DNA from: Clostridium pasteurianum
GTDB lineage: Bacteria; Bacillota; Clostridia; Clostridiales; Clostridiaceae
DNA length: 64,000 nucleotides
NCBI RefSeq assembly: GCF_001705235.1
Contig: NZ_MCGV01000001.1
Span: 2,946,181 to 3,010,180, forward strand
Direction: 5' to 3'
A model generated the notes under the pieces. That model had not been told where the DNA came from and searched no databases. It saw nothing but the letters and a program-made list of their open reading frames with translations. The translations under genes and the position numbers were made by a program. Positions 33,979 to 44,741 of this stretch are shown here, piece by piece (position 1 is the stretch's first letter; each line of letters starts with the position of its first letter).

Positions 33979-35286
33979 ATGGATTACACAACTCAAATGG
34001 ATGCAGCAAAAAAAAATATAACAACAGGGGAAATGAAAGTAGTTTCTGAAAAAGAGAATATGGATATTGATGAATTAAAGAAACTAATGTCGGAAGGTAA
34101 AATAGTAATACCGGCTAATAAAAATCACAAGGCTTTAAGTGCAGAAGGTGTTGGACAGGGATTAGCAACAAAAATAAATGTAAATTTAGGTATATCAAAG
34201 GACTGCCAGAATGTTGATATGGAGATTGAAAAAGTTAAAACAGCTATAGCTATGAAGGCTGAAGCTATTATGGATTTAAGCTCTTTTGGTAAAACTGAAG
34301 AATTTAGAAAAAAATTAATTGGAATGTCAAAAGCTATGGTAGGGACTGTTCCGGTATATGATGCAGTTGGTTTTTATGATAAAGAATTAAAGGATATAAC
34401 TGCACAGGAAATGATAGATGTAGTTGAAAAGCAGGCACAGGATGGTGTTGATTTCATGACTATCCATGCGGGAATAAACAGAGAGACAGCTGAAATCTTT
34501 AAAAGGAATAAAAGGACTATGAATATAGTTTCAAGAGGTGGTTCTCTTTTATATGCGTGGATGGAATTAAATAAGAAAGAAAATCCTTTTTATGAGTATT
34601 ACGACAAGATATTAGACATATGCGAAAAGTATGATGTTACAATAAGTCTTGGAGATGCATGTAGACCTGGATGCTTAAATGATTCTACTGATCCAAGCCA
34701 GATAACAGAACTTATTAGATTAGGTGAGCTCACAAAAAGGGCATGGGACAGAAATGTACAGGTTATGGTAGAGGGACCTGGACATATGGCTTTAAATGAA
34801 ATAAAGTCTAACATGATTATAGAAAAGAAATTGTGTCATGGAGCACCTTTTTATGTACTTGGACCTATTGTTACCGACATAGCACCTGGATATGATCACA
34901 TAACGAGTGCTATAGGTGGGGCTATTGCTGCGGCAAATGGTGCCGACTTTTTATGCTATGTTACACCAGCTGAACATCTAAGGCTTCCAAATGTTGATGA
35001 TATGAAAGAGGGAATTATAGCTTCAAAGATAGCAGCCCATGCAGCAGATATTGCTAAGAACGTAAAAGGAGCAAGAGAATGGGACAACAAAATGGCTGAG
35101 GCAAGACAAAAACTTGATTGGAAAGCTATATTTGATTTATCAATAGATAAAGAAAAGGCTGTAAGATACAGAAAGGAATCCACACCTGCCGATCCAGATA
35201 CATGTACTATGTGCGGTAAAATGTGTGCTGTAAGGAATATGAACAAGGTTATGGAAGGTAAGGATGTAAATATACTTAGAGATTAA
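33979..35286 (+). CDS. thiC: Phosphomethylpyrimidine synthase ThiC
   Basis: 435 residues, the short clostridial/archaeal form without the plant/proteobacterial N-terminal extension. A radical-SAM enzyme that turns aminoimidazole ribotide into HMP-P for thiamine. Seen: [44 protein letters not shown] and the 4Fe-4S cluster cysteines near 409, 412 and 416 in [15 protein letters not shown] before the ATG. Directly behind the TPP riboswitch and its terminator. Confidence 0.97.
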   Translation: MDYTTQMDAAKKNITTGEMKVVSEKENMDIDELKKLMSEGKIVIPANKNHKALSAEGVGQGLATKINVNLGISKDCQNVDMEIEKVKTAIAMKAEAIMDLSSFGKTEEFRKKLIGMSKAMVGTVPVYDAVGFYDKELKDITAQEMIDVVEKQAQDGVDFMTIHAGINRETAEIFKRNKRTMNIVSRGGSLLYAWMELNKKENPFYEYYDKILDICEKYDVTISLGDACRPGCLNDSTDPSQITELIRLGELTKRAWDRNVQVMVEGPGHMALNEIKSNMIIEKKLCHGAPFYVLGPIVTDIAPGYDHITSAIGGAIAAANGADFLCYVTPAEHLRLPNVDDMKEGIIASKIAAHAADIAKNVKGAREWDNKMAEARQKLDWKAIFDLSIDKEKAVRYRKESTPADPDTCTMCGKMCAVRNMNKVMEGKDVNILRD

Positions 35287-35330
35287 TAACGAATTAGATG
35301 ATTTTTGTATTAAATATAATACTGTGAATT

Positions 35331-35367
35331 AAAATTGTAGGGAATTTGTGTTCTCTGCAATTTTTTT
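35331..35367 (+). terminator. thiC terminator
   Basis: AAAATTGTAG ... CTGCAATTTT followed by a T-run; 45 bp after the thiC stop. Confidence 0.75.
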
Positions 35368-35536
35368 ATTTTTTGATGAATTTTGAGTTGAAAATCTTAT
35401 TAAAACCAATATTATAAAAATATTTAAATTATTTTACATTTATGTATATATTAAATTGAAATAGCTTAATATTATATTTATAATAAATAGTGAATGATAA
35501 TATAAAATAAGGAAAAATAGAATCAGGGGGGATTTT

Positions 35537-38500
35537 ATGAAATTAAAAAGGATTTTAAGTACATTGGTGGCAGCTGTGTTTATAGTTACTACTGCTATTG
35601 GAACTAATAGTGTGTATGCAGATGAACAAAGTACACCTACATTGGATTTAACCGTTACGCCTAATAATGCCGGAAATTACAATGACCTTAAGTGGGATAT
35701 ATCTGGTATGTCGCAAGGTTATTCTTATAGGCTTTATTCGAAGGAATCAGGAGAAACCCAATTTCAAAGTATACCTTGTAAAGGTACAACTACAGATACA
35801 GTTAATGTTTTAAATATTTATCCGGACCAAGGAGATAATTTGAAGGGGTGGATGGAAAATGCAAATTCAGAGGATGCACATGGATATGGAAAAAATATTA
35901 TAAAAGTAGACGCATATTCCATAGATGACTTTAATGCTAATCCAGATAAATATTTAAAGGATAGTAATGGAAATTGGAAATATGATGTTATTTATTTAGG
36001 AGCGTGGAATGCTAATAATTATAAAGATATATCAATAAATGCAGAAAAGTTAATAGAGGAATTTATTCAATCTGGTAGAGGATATTTAGGTGGACATGAT
36101 ACAATATGGATGCAATTATGTAATCTCGAGAAATTAAAAAAATTCTTAAATATAAAAACAGCTTTGTATACAGATAATCCTTTGTCGACATTTTCAAATG
36201 AACCTTTTAATGACTATCAAAAAAATGCGAATACTGATTTTAATGTATATTCACCTCATGTTGGAGGAAACAGTGTAAGTATATTAAAAAAAGGATTGTT
36301 GACAGATTATCCGTGGAATATAGTAAATGAAAATAGAACATTAAGTATACCATATTCTCATACAACTGGGCAATTTGCTTATGGAGATATATGGATGAAA
36401 TTTATAAATTATAACGGATGTGAAATATCAAGCCCTGAAGGAAAAGGAACAAACAATTTTTATTTAACTACTTGGAACAATACAGGTATGATACAAACAG
36501 GAAATTCAGATGGACAAGCAACTCCAGATGAACAAAAGATATTAGCGAATACACTGTTCTATTTAGCACAAGTAACAGATAAAACCTCATGGGAAGATCA
36601 TAAAGGACAGGATGTAGATGCACCAACTAAGCCTATTATAACTTCAGCTAACAATGATATAGCAAAGAATCAAGTTTCTATAAATTTCAATCCTTCAACG
36701 GATAATGGAAGTACATATGATTATTACGTTGAAGCAACAAATAAATCTGATGGCAGCAAAATAACTTCTGAGAAAAAAGAAGCAACTATAACAACAGGAT
36801 TAAAGGGATATTCTATAGTAGTAGATGAGAATCCAAATACTGATCCCGGAAAAGAAATTAAGACAACATCAACAAATTATGTTGTGACTGGATCACATAA
36901 GAAGGATTTTTATGTACACATTGCTGCAATAGATAATGCCAATAATGAGTCAGAAGTAACACATCAAAAAATCAGTGCTGTTTCTGGAATAAATCTTAAT
37001 AAAACATCAGATGAAATATATACAGGGCATACAGATACATTAACAGCATCAGTTACACCTGATGATGCAGTGAATAAAGATGTAACATGGACATCTAGTA
37101 ATCCATCAATAGCAACTGTAGATGAAACAGGAAAAATAACAGCACTAGAAGCAGGAACAGCAACAATAACTGCAGCAACGGCTAATGGTACAAGTGCCTC
37201 ATGTACAGTAACCGTAAAACCAACAACAATAGCTTTGAATAAGACTACAGATAAAATAGATATTGGTGGGACAGATACATTAACGGCAGCAGTTACACCA
37301 AAGGATGTTGCAGACAAAGGTTTAACATGGAGATCTAGTAATAAATCAATAGCAACTGTAGATAAATCTGGAAAAGTAACAGGGGTAGGAGTAGGAACAG
37401 CGGTAATAATGGTTGCAACTGCTGATGGAGAAATTGATTCATGTACAGTAACAGTAAAGAAACCGACAACGATAAAATTAAATAAAGTAAAAGATATAAT
37501 AGATGTTGGCGGAGCAGATACATTGACAGCAATAGTTACACCAGATGAGATTTCAAGTCAAGGAGTAACATGGCAATCAAGTGATTCATCAATAGCAACA
37601 GTAGACGCATCAGGAAAGATAACAGGGGTAAAGGCAGGAACAGTAACGGTAACAGCAACGACAGCCGATGGAAAAACAGCAAGTTGTACGGTAACAGTGA
37701 AAGATCCAACAACAATAGCGTTAAATAAAACTACAGATAAAATAGATGTAGGTGGAACAGATACATTAACGGCATTGATTACACCATTAGATATTGCAAA
37801 TAGTGGTGCAGCATGGCAATCCAGTGATCCATCAATAGCGACCGTAGATATAACAGGAAAGATAACAGGTGTGAAGGCTGGAACAGCAGTGATAACAGCA
37901 GCAACAGCTGATGGAAAAACAGCAACTTGCACAGTAATTGTAAAAGAGCCAACAACAATAAAATTAAATAAAACTACTGATACAATGGATGTAGGACAGA
38001 CAGAAGTATTAACGGCTACAATTACACCTGATGAGATTGCAAGTCAGGGTGGAACATGGACTACAAGTGATTCAACAGTAGCAACTGTAGACATCACAGG
38101 AAAAGTTACAGCAGTAAAGCCAGGAAAAGTAGTAATAACAGCGAAAACAGTTGATGGCAAAACTGCATCATGCACAATAACTGTAAAGTATCCAACAACA
38201 ATAACCTTAAATAAAACTACAGATACATTGGAAGCAGGAACAACAGATGCACTTACAGCCACAGTTACACCAGATGAAATAGCAAGTAAAGGAGTAACCT
38301 GGAGTACAAGTGATAAGACAATAGCAACCGTAGATGCATCTGGAAATGTAATAGCATTAGGAGTAGGAACAACAACAATAACAGCAACAACAGCTGATGG
38401 AAAAACAGCAACTTGTACAGTAACAGTAATTCCAGAGATAAATCGTGATAAGGCAGTGCTATGTGTAACTATGGTAAATGGTCAGACTAAAATATATAAC

Positions 38501-39181
38501 GTAACAATGGACAGTGTTAATAAATTTATATCCTGGTATAGATTAAAATCGACAGGTGTAGGTGCACTATATTATGGTATTAGTGAGATTAATAAATCTA
38601 ATTCCAGTATAGTAAAAACAGATTATATTGCATTTGATAAAATATCATCTTTTGAAGTAGATGATTACACGAAAAGTTCAGTAAAATCAAAATATCTTAC
38701 TAAAATAACTTTGAATAAGGCTACAGATACATTGAAAGCAGGGGAGACAGATGCACTTACAGCAACGGTTACACCAGATGAAATATCAGATAAAGGAGTA
38801 ATCTGGAGTACAAGTGATAAAACAATAGCAGATGTAGATGTTTCAGGAAAGATAACAGCATTAAAAGACGGAACAGCAGTAATAACAGCAACAACAGACG
38901 ATGGAAAGACAGCATCATGTACAGTAACAGTAACTCAGGCAGCAAACCACGATGATGCACTATTGTCTATAACGATGACAAATGGACAAACTAAAAAGTA
39001 TAATATAAAAATGGATACTGTTAATGATTTTATATCATGGATTAATTTAAGATCAACTGGAGTTGGAGAACCATTTTATAAGTTTGATTTAACACAATGC
39101 TCTGCTCCAAGTATAGCAGAAACAGACTATGTTACATTTGATAAAATAGTTTCCTATAATGCAGAGGATGAATCAAATTAA
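35537..39181 (+). CDS. Secreted multi-domain Ig-like (Big_2) protein, first of tandem pair
   Basis: 1,214 residues. Signal peptide MKLKRILSTLVAAVFIVTTA ending VYA-DE. Residues 35-340 form a unique domain containing VNVLNIYP, YDVIYLGAWN and SGRGYLGGHDT, resembling a ThuA/amidotransferase-like fold without an obvious nucleophile. Next a fibronectin-like stretch (VDAPTKP...STDNGSTYDYYV...HIAAIDNANNESEV). Then seven Big_2 domains of about 80 residues (VTWSSxxxxIATVDxxGKITxxxxGTxTITATTADGKTxxCTVTV). An 85-residue module (TMVNGQTKIYNVTM...DYIAFDKISSFEVDDY) sits between repeats 6 and 7 and again at the C-terminus. No sortase motif or S-layer domain. Role: probable surface or extracellular binding protein. 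Confidence 0.88.
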   Translation: MKLKRILSTLVAAVFIVTTAIGTNSVYADEQSTPTLDLTVTPNNAGNYNDLKWDISGMSQGYSYRLYSKESGETQFQSIPCKGTTTDTVNVLNIYPDQGDNLKGWMENANSEDAHGYGKNIIKVDAYSIDDFNANPDKYLKDSNGNWKYDVIYLGAWNANNYKDISINAEKLIEEFIQSGRGYLGGHDTIWMQLCNLEKLKKFLNIKTALYTDNPLSTFSNEPFNDYQKNANTDFNVYSPHVGGNSVSILKKGLLTDYPWNIVNENRTLSIPYSHTTGQFAYGDIWMKFINYNGCEISSPEGKGTNNFYLTTWNNTGMIQTGNSDGQATPDEQKILANTLFYLAQVTDKTSWEDHKGQDVDAPTKPIITSANNDIAKNQVSINFNPSTDNGSTYDYYVEATNKSDGSKITSEKKEATITTGLKGYSIVVDENPNTDPGKEIKTTSTNYVVTGSHKKDFYVHIAAIDNANNESEVTHQKISAVSGINLNKTSDEIYTGHTDTLTASVTPDDAVNKDVTWTSSNPSIATVDETGKITALEAGTATITAATANGTSASCTVTVKPTTIALNKTTDKIDIGGTDTLTAAVTPKDVADKGLTWRSSNKSIATVDKSGKVTGVGVGTAVIMVATADGEIDSCTVTVKKPTTIKLNKVKDIIDVGGADTLTAIVTPDEISSQGVTWQSSDSSIATVDASGKITGVKAGTVTVTATTADGKTASCTVTVKDPTTIALNKTTDKIDVGGTDTLTALITPLDIANSGAAWQSSDPSIATVDITGKITGVKAGTAVITAATADGKTATCTVIVKEPTTIKLNKTTDTMDVGQTEVLTATITPDEIASQGGTWTTSDSTVATVDITGKVTAVKPGKVVITAKTVDGKTASCTITVKYPTTITLNKTTDTLEAGTTDALTATVTPDEIASKGVTWSTSDKTIATVDASGNVIALGVGTTTITATTADGKTATCTVTVIPEINRDKAVLCVTMVNGQTKIYNVTMDSVNKFISWYRLKSTGVGALYYGISEINKSNSSIVKTDYIAFDKISSFEVDDYTKSSVKSKYLTKITLNKATDTLKAGETDALTATVTPDEISDKGVIWSTSDKTIADVDVSGKITALKDGTAVITATTDDGKTASCTVTVTQAANHDDALLSITMTNGQTKKYNIKMDTVNDFISWINLRSTGVGEPFYKFDLTQCSAPSIAETDYVTFDKIVSYNAEDESN

Positions 39182-39204
39182 TTTAAGTCATAAAATATAA
39201 AATT

Positions 39205-39270
39205 TACTTTTCCTATCATAAACAGATTATAAATAATAAGGTTGTTTATGATGGAAAAAGTATTTTTTTT
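39205..39270 (+). terminator. Terminator of the first Big_2 gene
   Basis: Arms ACTTTTCCTATCATAAACA and TGTTTATGATGGAAAAAGT pair over about 18 bp with a 19-nt loop, followed by eight T residues. Confidence 0.85.
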
Positions 39271-39459
39271 GTATAGAAAATTTGTGTTATTTGCAATTTT
39301 TTATTTCAAGTTAAAAATATCATTAAAACCAACATTATAAAAAATTTAAAATAATTTTACATTTATGTATCAATTATATTGAAATAACTTAATATTATAT
39401 TTATAATAAATAGTGAAATATACTACAAAATAAAACAAAATGGATTTGGGGGGGATTTT
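39271..39459 (+). repeat. Duplicated upstream region of the Big_2 gene pair
   Basis: The 150 bp before this gene match those before the first copy (35390-35536): TTTACATTTATGTAT, ATTGAAATA-CTTAATATTAT, ATTTATAATAAATAGTGAA. The promoter and leader were duplicated with the gene, so both should be expressed together. TATAATAAATAG is a likely -10 region. Confidence 0.7.
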
Positions 39460-42400
39460 ATGAAATTAAAACGAATTTTAAGTACATTTTTGACGGCTGT
39501 GTTTATATCTACTACGGCTATTGGAACTAATAGTGTGTATGCAGATACACAGAGTACACCAACTTTGGATTTAGCAGTTACGCCTAATAATGAAGGAAAT
39601 TACAATGATCTTAAGTGGGGTATATCTGGTATGTCTCAAAGTTATTCATACAAATTATATTCTAAAAAATCAACGGAGAATGAATTTCAAAGTATACCTT
39701 GTAAAGGCACAGATACAGACAAGGTTAATGTTTTGAATGTTTATCCAGATGTAGGAAATAATTTAAAAGGGTGGATGGAAAATTCTAATTCAGAGGATAG
39801 TAATGGATATGGTAGAGGTATTATAAAAGTTGATGGAGTTTCTATTGATGATTTTAATGCCAATCCGCAAAATTATTTAAAAAAGGATAATAATAACGAT
39901 TGGAATTATGATGTTGTCATGTTTGGATCTTGGGACTTAAATAATAGTAAAGATATGAATGCTACTAGTGAAAATGTTGTAGAATCATTTATCAAAAGCG
40001 GACGAGGTGTTTTATGTGGACATGATACTATAGATTGTAACCAACCTAAAACTTATTTCGATAAATTAAGCTCTTATCTAAATATGGAATATGTTGGTGG
40101 GCGTATTGGAGATGTATCCTCTATAGCTATAAGTAAAAAGGGACTTTTGACAGATTATCCATGGAAAATAGGAGATGTTGGTAAGACTTTAACAGTTCCT
40201 GTGTCTCATTCGTGGGGACAAAAAGCACATGGAGACATATGGATGAAATATAATATTAATGATAGTACTTTATCTAATTTTTATCTAACTACATGGAACA
40301 ATACAGCAATGATTCAGACGGGACATTCAGACGGACAAGCAACTCCAGATGAACAAAAAGTACTTGCAAATACTTTATTTTATCTAGCACAGGTAACAGA
40401 TAAAACAAGCTGGGAAGATCACAAAGGACAGGATGTAGATGCGCCTACAAAGCCTACTATAACTTCAGTAAATAATGATATAACAAAGAATCAAGTTTCT
40501 ATAAATTTCAATTCTTCAACAGATAATGGAAGCACATATGATTATTATGTTGAAGCAACCAATAAGTCTGATGGCAGTAAAATAACTTCTGACAAAAAAG
40601 AATCAACTATAACAACTGGACTAAAAGGATATTCTATAGTAGTAGATGAGAATCCCAATACTGATCCCGGAAAAGAAATTAAGACAACCTCAACAAATTA
40701 TGTTGTGACTGGATCACATAAGAAGGATTTTTATGTACACATTGCAGCAATAGATAATGCCAATAATGAGTCAGAAGTAATACATCAAAAAATCAGTGCT
40801 GTTTCTGGAATAAATCTTAATAAAACATCAGATGAAATATATACAGGGCATACAGATACATTAACAGCGGCAGTTACACCTGATGATGCAGTGAATAAAG
40901 ATGTAACATGGACATCTAGTAATCCATCAATAGCAACTGTAGATGAAACAGGAAAAATAACAGGAGTAAAGGCAGGAACAGCAACAATAACTGCAGCAAC
41001 GGCTAATGGTACAAGTGCTGCATGTACAGTAACTGTAAAACCAACAACAATAGCTTTGAACAAAACTACAGATAAAATAGATATTGGTGGGACAGATACA
41101 TTAACAGCAGCGGTTACACCAAAGGATGTTTCAGATAAAGGAGTAACATGGCAATCTAGTGATCCATCAATAGTAACTGTAGATGAAGACGGAAAAGTAA
41201 CAGGAGTAGGAGTAGGAACAGCAGTAATAATGGCAGCAACAGCTGATGGAAAAATTGCAGCCTGCACAGTAACAGTAAAAGAACCGACAACGATAAAATT
41301 AAATAAAGAAAAAGATACAATAGATGTTGGTCAGGGAGATACTTTAACAGCAGTAGTTACACCAGATGAGATTGCAAGTCAAGGAGTAACCTGGAGTACA
41401 AGTGATAAGACAATAGCAACAGTAGATGCATCAGGAAAGATAACAGGAGTAAAAGCAGGAACAGTAATGGTAACAGCAACGACAGCCGATGGAAAAACAG
41501 CAAGTTGTACAGTAACTGTGAAAGATCCAACAACAATAGTATTAAATAAAACTACAGATAAAATAGATGTAGGTGGAACAGATACATTAACAGCATTGAT
41601 TACACCATTAGATATTGCAAATAGTGGTGCATCATGGACATCCAGTGATCCATCAATAGCAACAGTAGATATAACAGGAAAGATAACAGGTATGAAAGCT
41701 GGAACTGCAGTGATAACAGCAGCAACAACTGACGGAAAAACAGCAACTTGCACGGTAACTGTAAAAGAACCAACAACAATAAAATTAAATAAAACTACTG
41801 ATACAATGGATGTAGGACAGACACAAGTGTTGATAGCAACAATCACACCTGAGGAAATGGCAAGTAAGGGTGGAAAGTGGACTACAAGTGATCAGTCAGT
41901 AGTGAATGTAGATATAACGGGAAAAGTAACGGCAGTAAAACCTGGAACAGCAGTAATAACTGCAACAACAGATGATGGAAAAACAGCAACATGTACGATA
42001 ACTGTAAAGTATCCCACAACAATAGCCTTAAATAAAACTACAGATACATTGGAAGCAGGAACAACAGATGCACTTACAGCCGCAGTTACACCAGATGAAA
42101 TAGCAAGTAAGGGAGTAACCTGGAGTACAAGTGATAAAACAATAGCAACAGTAGATGCATCAGGAAATGTAATAGCTTTGGGGGTAGGAACAGCAACAAT
42201 AACAGCAACAACTGCTGATGGAAAAACAGCAACTTGTACAGTAACAGTAACTCCGGAAATAAATCGTGATAAGGCAGTATTATATGTAACTATGATAAAT
42301 GGACAAACTAAAATGTATAATATGACAATGGAAGATGTTAATAAATTTATATCCTGGTACAGATTAAAATCAACAGGTGTTGGTGCTTTAGATTATGCTA

Positions 42401-42999
42401 TTAATGTACCTAGTATTTCTTCAAGCATAATAAAAACAGATTATATTGCATTCGATAAAATATCATCCTTTGAAGTACATGATTATACGAAAAGTTCAGT
42501 AAAATCAAAATATCTTACTAAAATAACTTTGAATAAGACTACAGATACATTGAAAGCAGGAGAGACAGATGCACTTGTAGCAACGGTTACACCAGATGAA
42601 GTTTCTAGTAAAGGAGTAACGTGGAGTACGAGTGATAAGACAATAGCAGATGTGGACAGTACAGGAAAAATAACAGCATTAAAGGATGGTACAGCAACAA
42701 TAACAGCAACAACAGATGATGGAAAAACTGCAGAATGCACAGTAACAGTAACTCAAGCAGCAAATCATGATGAAGCAGAATTAGATATAACCATGATAAA
42801 TGGAGAAACTAAAAGATATGATGTAACAATGGATGAAGTTAATAATTTTATAGCATGGCGTAATTTAAGAGCAGCAGGAGTTGGAGAACCATTCTATAAA
42901 TTTGATTTAACACGACAGACTAATTCAAGTGTAGTAAAAACAGATTATGTTACATTTGATCAAATAGCTTCTTTTGATGCAGAGGACGAATCAAACTAA
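39460..42999 (+). CDS. Secreted multi-domain Ig-like (Big_2) protein, second of tandem pair
   Basis: 1,179 residues, same order as its upstream neighbour: signal peptide, N-terminal unique domain (VNVLNVYP, SGRGVLCGHDT), fibronectin-like stretch, seven Big_2 repeats, and two copies of the 85-residue module (TMINGQTKMYNMTM...DYIAFDKISSFEVHDY and the C-terminal TMINGETKRYDVTM...DYVTFDQIASFDAED). The Ig-like part is nearly identical to the paralogue, while the N-terminal domain has diverged clearly. This suggests different ligands on a shared stalk, or gene conversion over the repeats. GGGGGGG ribosome site. Confidence 0.88.
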   Translation: MKLKRILSTFLTAVFISTTAIGTNSVYADTQSTPTLDLAVTPNNEGNYNDLKWGISGMSQSYSYKLYSKKSTENEFQSIPCKGTDTDKVNVLNVYPDVGNNLKGWMENSNSEDSNGYGRGIIKVDGVSIDDFNANPQNYLKKDNNNDWNYDVVMFGSWDLNNSKDMNATSENVVESFIKSGRGVLCGHDTIDCNQPKTYFDKLSSYLNMEYVGGRIGDVSSIAISKKGLLTDYPWKIGDVGKTLTVPVSHSWGQKAHGDIWMKYNINDSTLSNFYLTTWNNTAMIQTGHSDGQATPDEQKVLANTLFYLAQVTDKTSWEDHKGQDVDAPTKPTITSVNNDITKNQVSINFNSSTDNGSTYDYYVEATNKSDGSKITSDKKESTITTGLKGYSIVVDENPNTDPGKEIKTTSTNYVVTGSHKKDFYVHIAAIDNANNESEVIHQKISAVSGINLNKTSDEIYTGHTDTLTAAVTPDDAVNKDVTWTSSNPSIATVDETGKITGVKAGTATITAATANGTSAACTVTVKPTTIALNKTTDKIDIGGTDTLTAAVTPKDVSDKGVTWQSSDPSIVTVDEDGKVTGVGVGTAVIMAATADGKIAACTVTVKEPTTIKLNKEKDTIDVGQGDTLTAVVTPDEIASQGVTWSTSDKTIATVDASGKITGVKAGTVMVTATTADGKTASCTVTVKDPTTIVLNKTTDKIDVGGTDTLTALITPLDIANSGASWTSSDPSIATVDITGKITGMKAGTAVITAATTDGKTATCTVTVKEPTTIKLNKTTDTMDVGQTQVLIATITPEEMASKGGKWTTSDQSVVNVDITGKVTAVKPGTAVITATTDDGKTATCTITVKYPTTIALNKTTDTLEAGTTDALTAAVTPDEIASKGVTWSTSDKTIATVDASGNVIALGVGTATITATTADGKTATCTVTVTPEINRDKAVLYVTMINGQTKMYNMTMEDVNKFISWYRLKSTGVGALDYAINVPSISSSIIKTDYIAFDKISSFEVHDYTKSSVKSKYLTKITLNKTTDTLKAGETDALVATVTPDEVSSKGVTWSTSDKTIADVDSTGKITALKDGTATITATTDDGKTAECTVTVTQAANHDEAELDITMINGETKRYDVTMDEVNNFIAWRNLRAAGVGEPFYKFDLTRQTNSSVVKTDYVTFDQIASFDAEDESN

Positions 43000-43021
43000 T
43001 TTAAAATATAAAGTATAAAGT

Positions 43022-43084
43022 ATACTTCCTTTAAAGTAAGTGGCTTAAATAATTAGGCTGTTTATGATAGGGGAAGTATTTTTT
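43022..43084 (+). terminator. Terminator of the second Big_2 gene
   Basis: ATACTTCC and GGAAGTAT arms with a T-run after; the inner TTAGGCTGTTTATGATAGGG resembles the terminator of the first copy. Confidence 0.7.
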
Positions 43085-43166
43085 ACTTTATATAAAATCA
43101 TAATTGAAATACAATTAAGTTTGATATAGAATTGTTGGTAAGTATGATTTTATTAGGAGTGTAATC

Positions 43167-43904
43167 ATGAATTCAACTAAAGATATAAAGGAAGAAAATC
43201 TCAGTCGGCCTGTTGAGGATTTTTTAATTGGTCAGGGATACACTGTGAGAAGTGAAGTGGAGGACTGTGATATAGCAGCTGTTAAAGATGATGTGCTTTT
43301 AGCAGTTGAACTTAAAAAGAATTTAACAGTAAAATTGTTATCACAGGCGGTTAAGAGGCAAAAGACGGCAGACATTGTTTATATAGCTGTTTTAAAGCCT
43401 AAAAAATTAAGAATGAATTCAAGTTTAAAAGATATATATCATCTCATACGAAGGCTTGAACTAGGCTTAATATGGGTTTCATTTAGGGGTGACAAATCAT
43501 TTATTGAAATATCCGTAGAGCCTGAGGCTTTTGATAGAAAAAAAAGTATGACTAGGAATGATAAAAAGAGAAAAAAAATAATTAATGAAATAAAAAATAG
43601 ACACAAAAATTTAAATGTTGGGGGGAGTACTCAGAAAAAACTTGTAACTGCATACCGGGAGCAAGCTATTTTTATTGCCTGCTGCCTTAGTAGGTTTGGA
43701 AATATGTCACCTTCAGCTTTAAAGAAACTAGGAACTGATGCAAAAAAGACTTCATCCATTCTATATAACAATCATTATGGTTGGTTTGACAGGATAGATA
43801 GAGGAGTATATGGGTTAAATGAATTTGGCAAAAAAGCACTCTGCACGTATAAAGAACTTTCAGAATATTATTATGAAAGGCTTGAAAAAAAGGAGGAATT
43901 ATAG
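43167..43904 (+). CDS. DUF2161-type PD-(D/E)XK nuclease-like protein
   Basis: 245 residues. The N-terminal 90 residues match the DUF2161 putative PD-(D/E)XK phosphodiesterase family: PVEDFLIGQGYTVRSEVEDCDIAAV followed by LLAVELKKNL, giving the D...E-x-K active-site pattern. The C-terminal part is basic, with a likely winged-helix-like region near PSALKKLGTDAKKTSSIL. Function not known. AGGAG precedes the ATG. It abuts the endonuclease IV gene with no gap (TAG then ATG), a sign of joint translation in a DNA-repair operon. Confidence 0.82.
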   Translation: MNSTKDIKEENLSRPVEDFLIGQGYTVRSEVEDCDIAAVKDDVLLAVELKKNLTVKLLSQAVKRQKTADIVYIAVLKPKKLRMNSSLKDIYHLIRRLELGLIWVSFRGDKSFIEISVEPEAFDRKKSMTRNDKKRKKIINEIKNRHKNLNVGGSTQKKLVTAYREQAIFIACCLSRFGNMSPSALKKLGTDAKKTSSILYNNHYGWFDRIDRGVYGLNEFGKKALCTYKELSEYYYERLEKKEEL

Positions 43905-44738
43905 ATGTTAAACATAGGATGTCATTTATCTGTAGCAAAAGGTTTTGAACATATGGGAAAAGAGGCTATAAGCATTGGGGCAAATACTTTTCAGTTTTTT
44001 ACACGCAATCCGAGGGGTGGAAAAGCAAAGGATATAGATGAAGAGGACATAAAAGCTTTGATTAAGCTTACTAAAGAAAATAATTTTGCAGCAATTCTAG
44101 GTCACGCACCATATACTTTAAATGCTTGTTCTGGCAGTGAAGATACTAGAAAATTTGCGCTTCAAGCTATGGCAGATGATTTAAAGCGAATGGAACTTAT
44201 ACCAGGTAATTTTTATAATTTTCATCCAGGGAGTCATGTTAAACAGGGCGTAGAAGTGGGAATTAATTATATAGTAGATATGCTTAATGCCATTTTAAAG
44301 CCGGAGCAAAATACTACAGTACTTCTTGAAACAATGGCCGGTAAAGGTACTGAAGTTGGAAGAAGCTTTGAGGAATTAAAGGAAATTCTAGATAGAGTGG
44401 AGCTTTCAAATAAAATGGGAGTTTGTTTAGACACCTGCCATGTTCATGATGCTGGTTATGATATTGTAAATAATTTGGATGGAGTTCTCCTTGAGTTTGA
44501 TAAGGTGATTGGATTAAATAAGCTTTATGCCATTCATTTAAATGATAGTAAAAATCCTCTTGGAAGCCATAAGGATCGTCACGAAAAGATAGGAAAAGGG
44601 GCTATAGGTATTGAGGCAATTACAAGAATTATTAATCATCCAAAGCTTAAAGGTATTCCGTTTTTTCTTGAGACACCAAACGAGCTCAGTGGATATGCTG
44701 AAGAAATTAAATTACTTAGAAGCTTATATAGGGAGTAA
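43905..44738 (+). CDS. nfo: Deoxyribonuclease IV (AP endonuclease)
   Basis: 277 residues. Zinc-dependent endonuclease that cuts 5' of abasic sites in base-excision repair. Metal ligands are in the expected motifs: [56 protein letters not shown] and FLETPNE. GGAGG lies before the ATG, inside the end of the upstream gene. Followed after 3 bp by the alkylation-repair gene. Confidence 0.96.
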   Translation: MLNIGCHLSVAKGFEHMGKEAISIGANTFQFFTRNPRGGKAKDIDEEDIKALIKLTKENNFAAILGHAPYTLNACSGSEDTRKFALQAMADDLKRMELIPGNFYNFHPGSHVKQGVEVGINYIVDMLNAILKPEQNTTVLLETMAGKGTEVGRSFEELKEILDRVELSNKMGVCLDTCHVHDAGYDIVNNLDGVLLEFDKVIGLNKLYAIHLNDSKNPLGSHKDRHEKIGKGAIGIEAITRIINHPKLKGIPFFLETPNELSGYAEEIKLLRSLYRE

Positions 44739-44741
44739 TTA

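Noticed and set aside
36964..38960. Long minus-strand open frames inside the first Big_2 gene
   Set aside because: They are repetitive, Val/Ser-rich shadows of the Ig-like repeats, recur in the second gene, and have no ribosome sites.
40785..42740. Minus-strand open frames inside the second Big_2 gene
   Set aside because: Same shadow effect as in the first gene.
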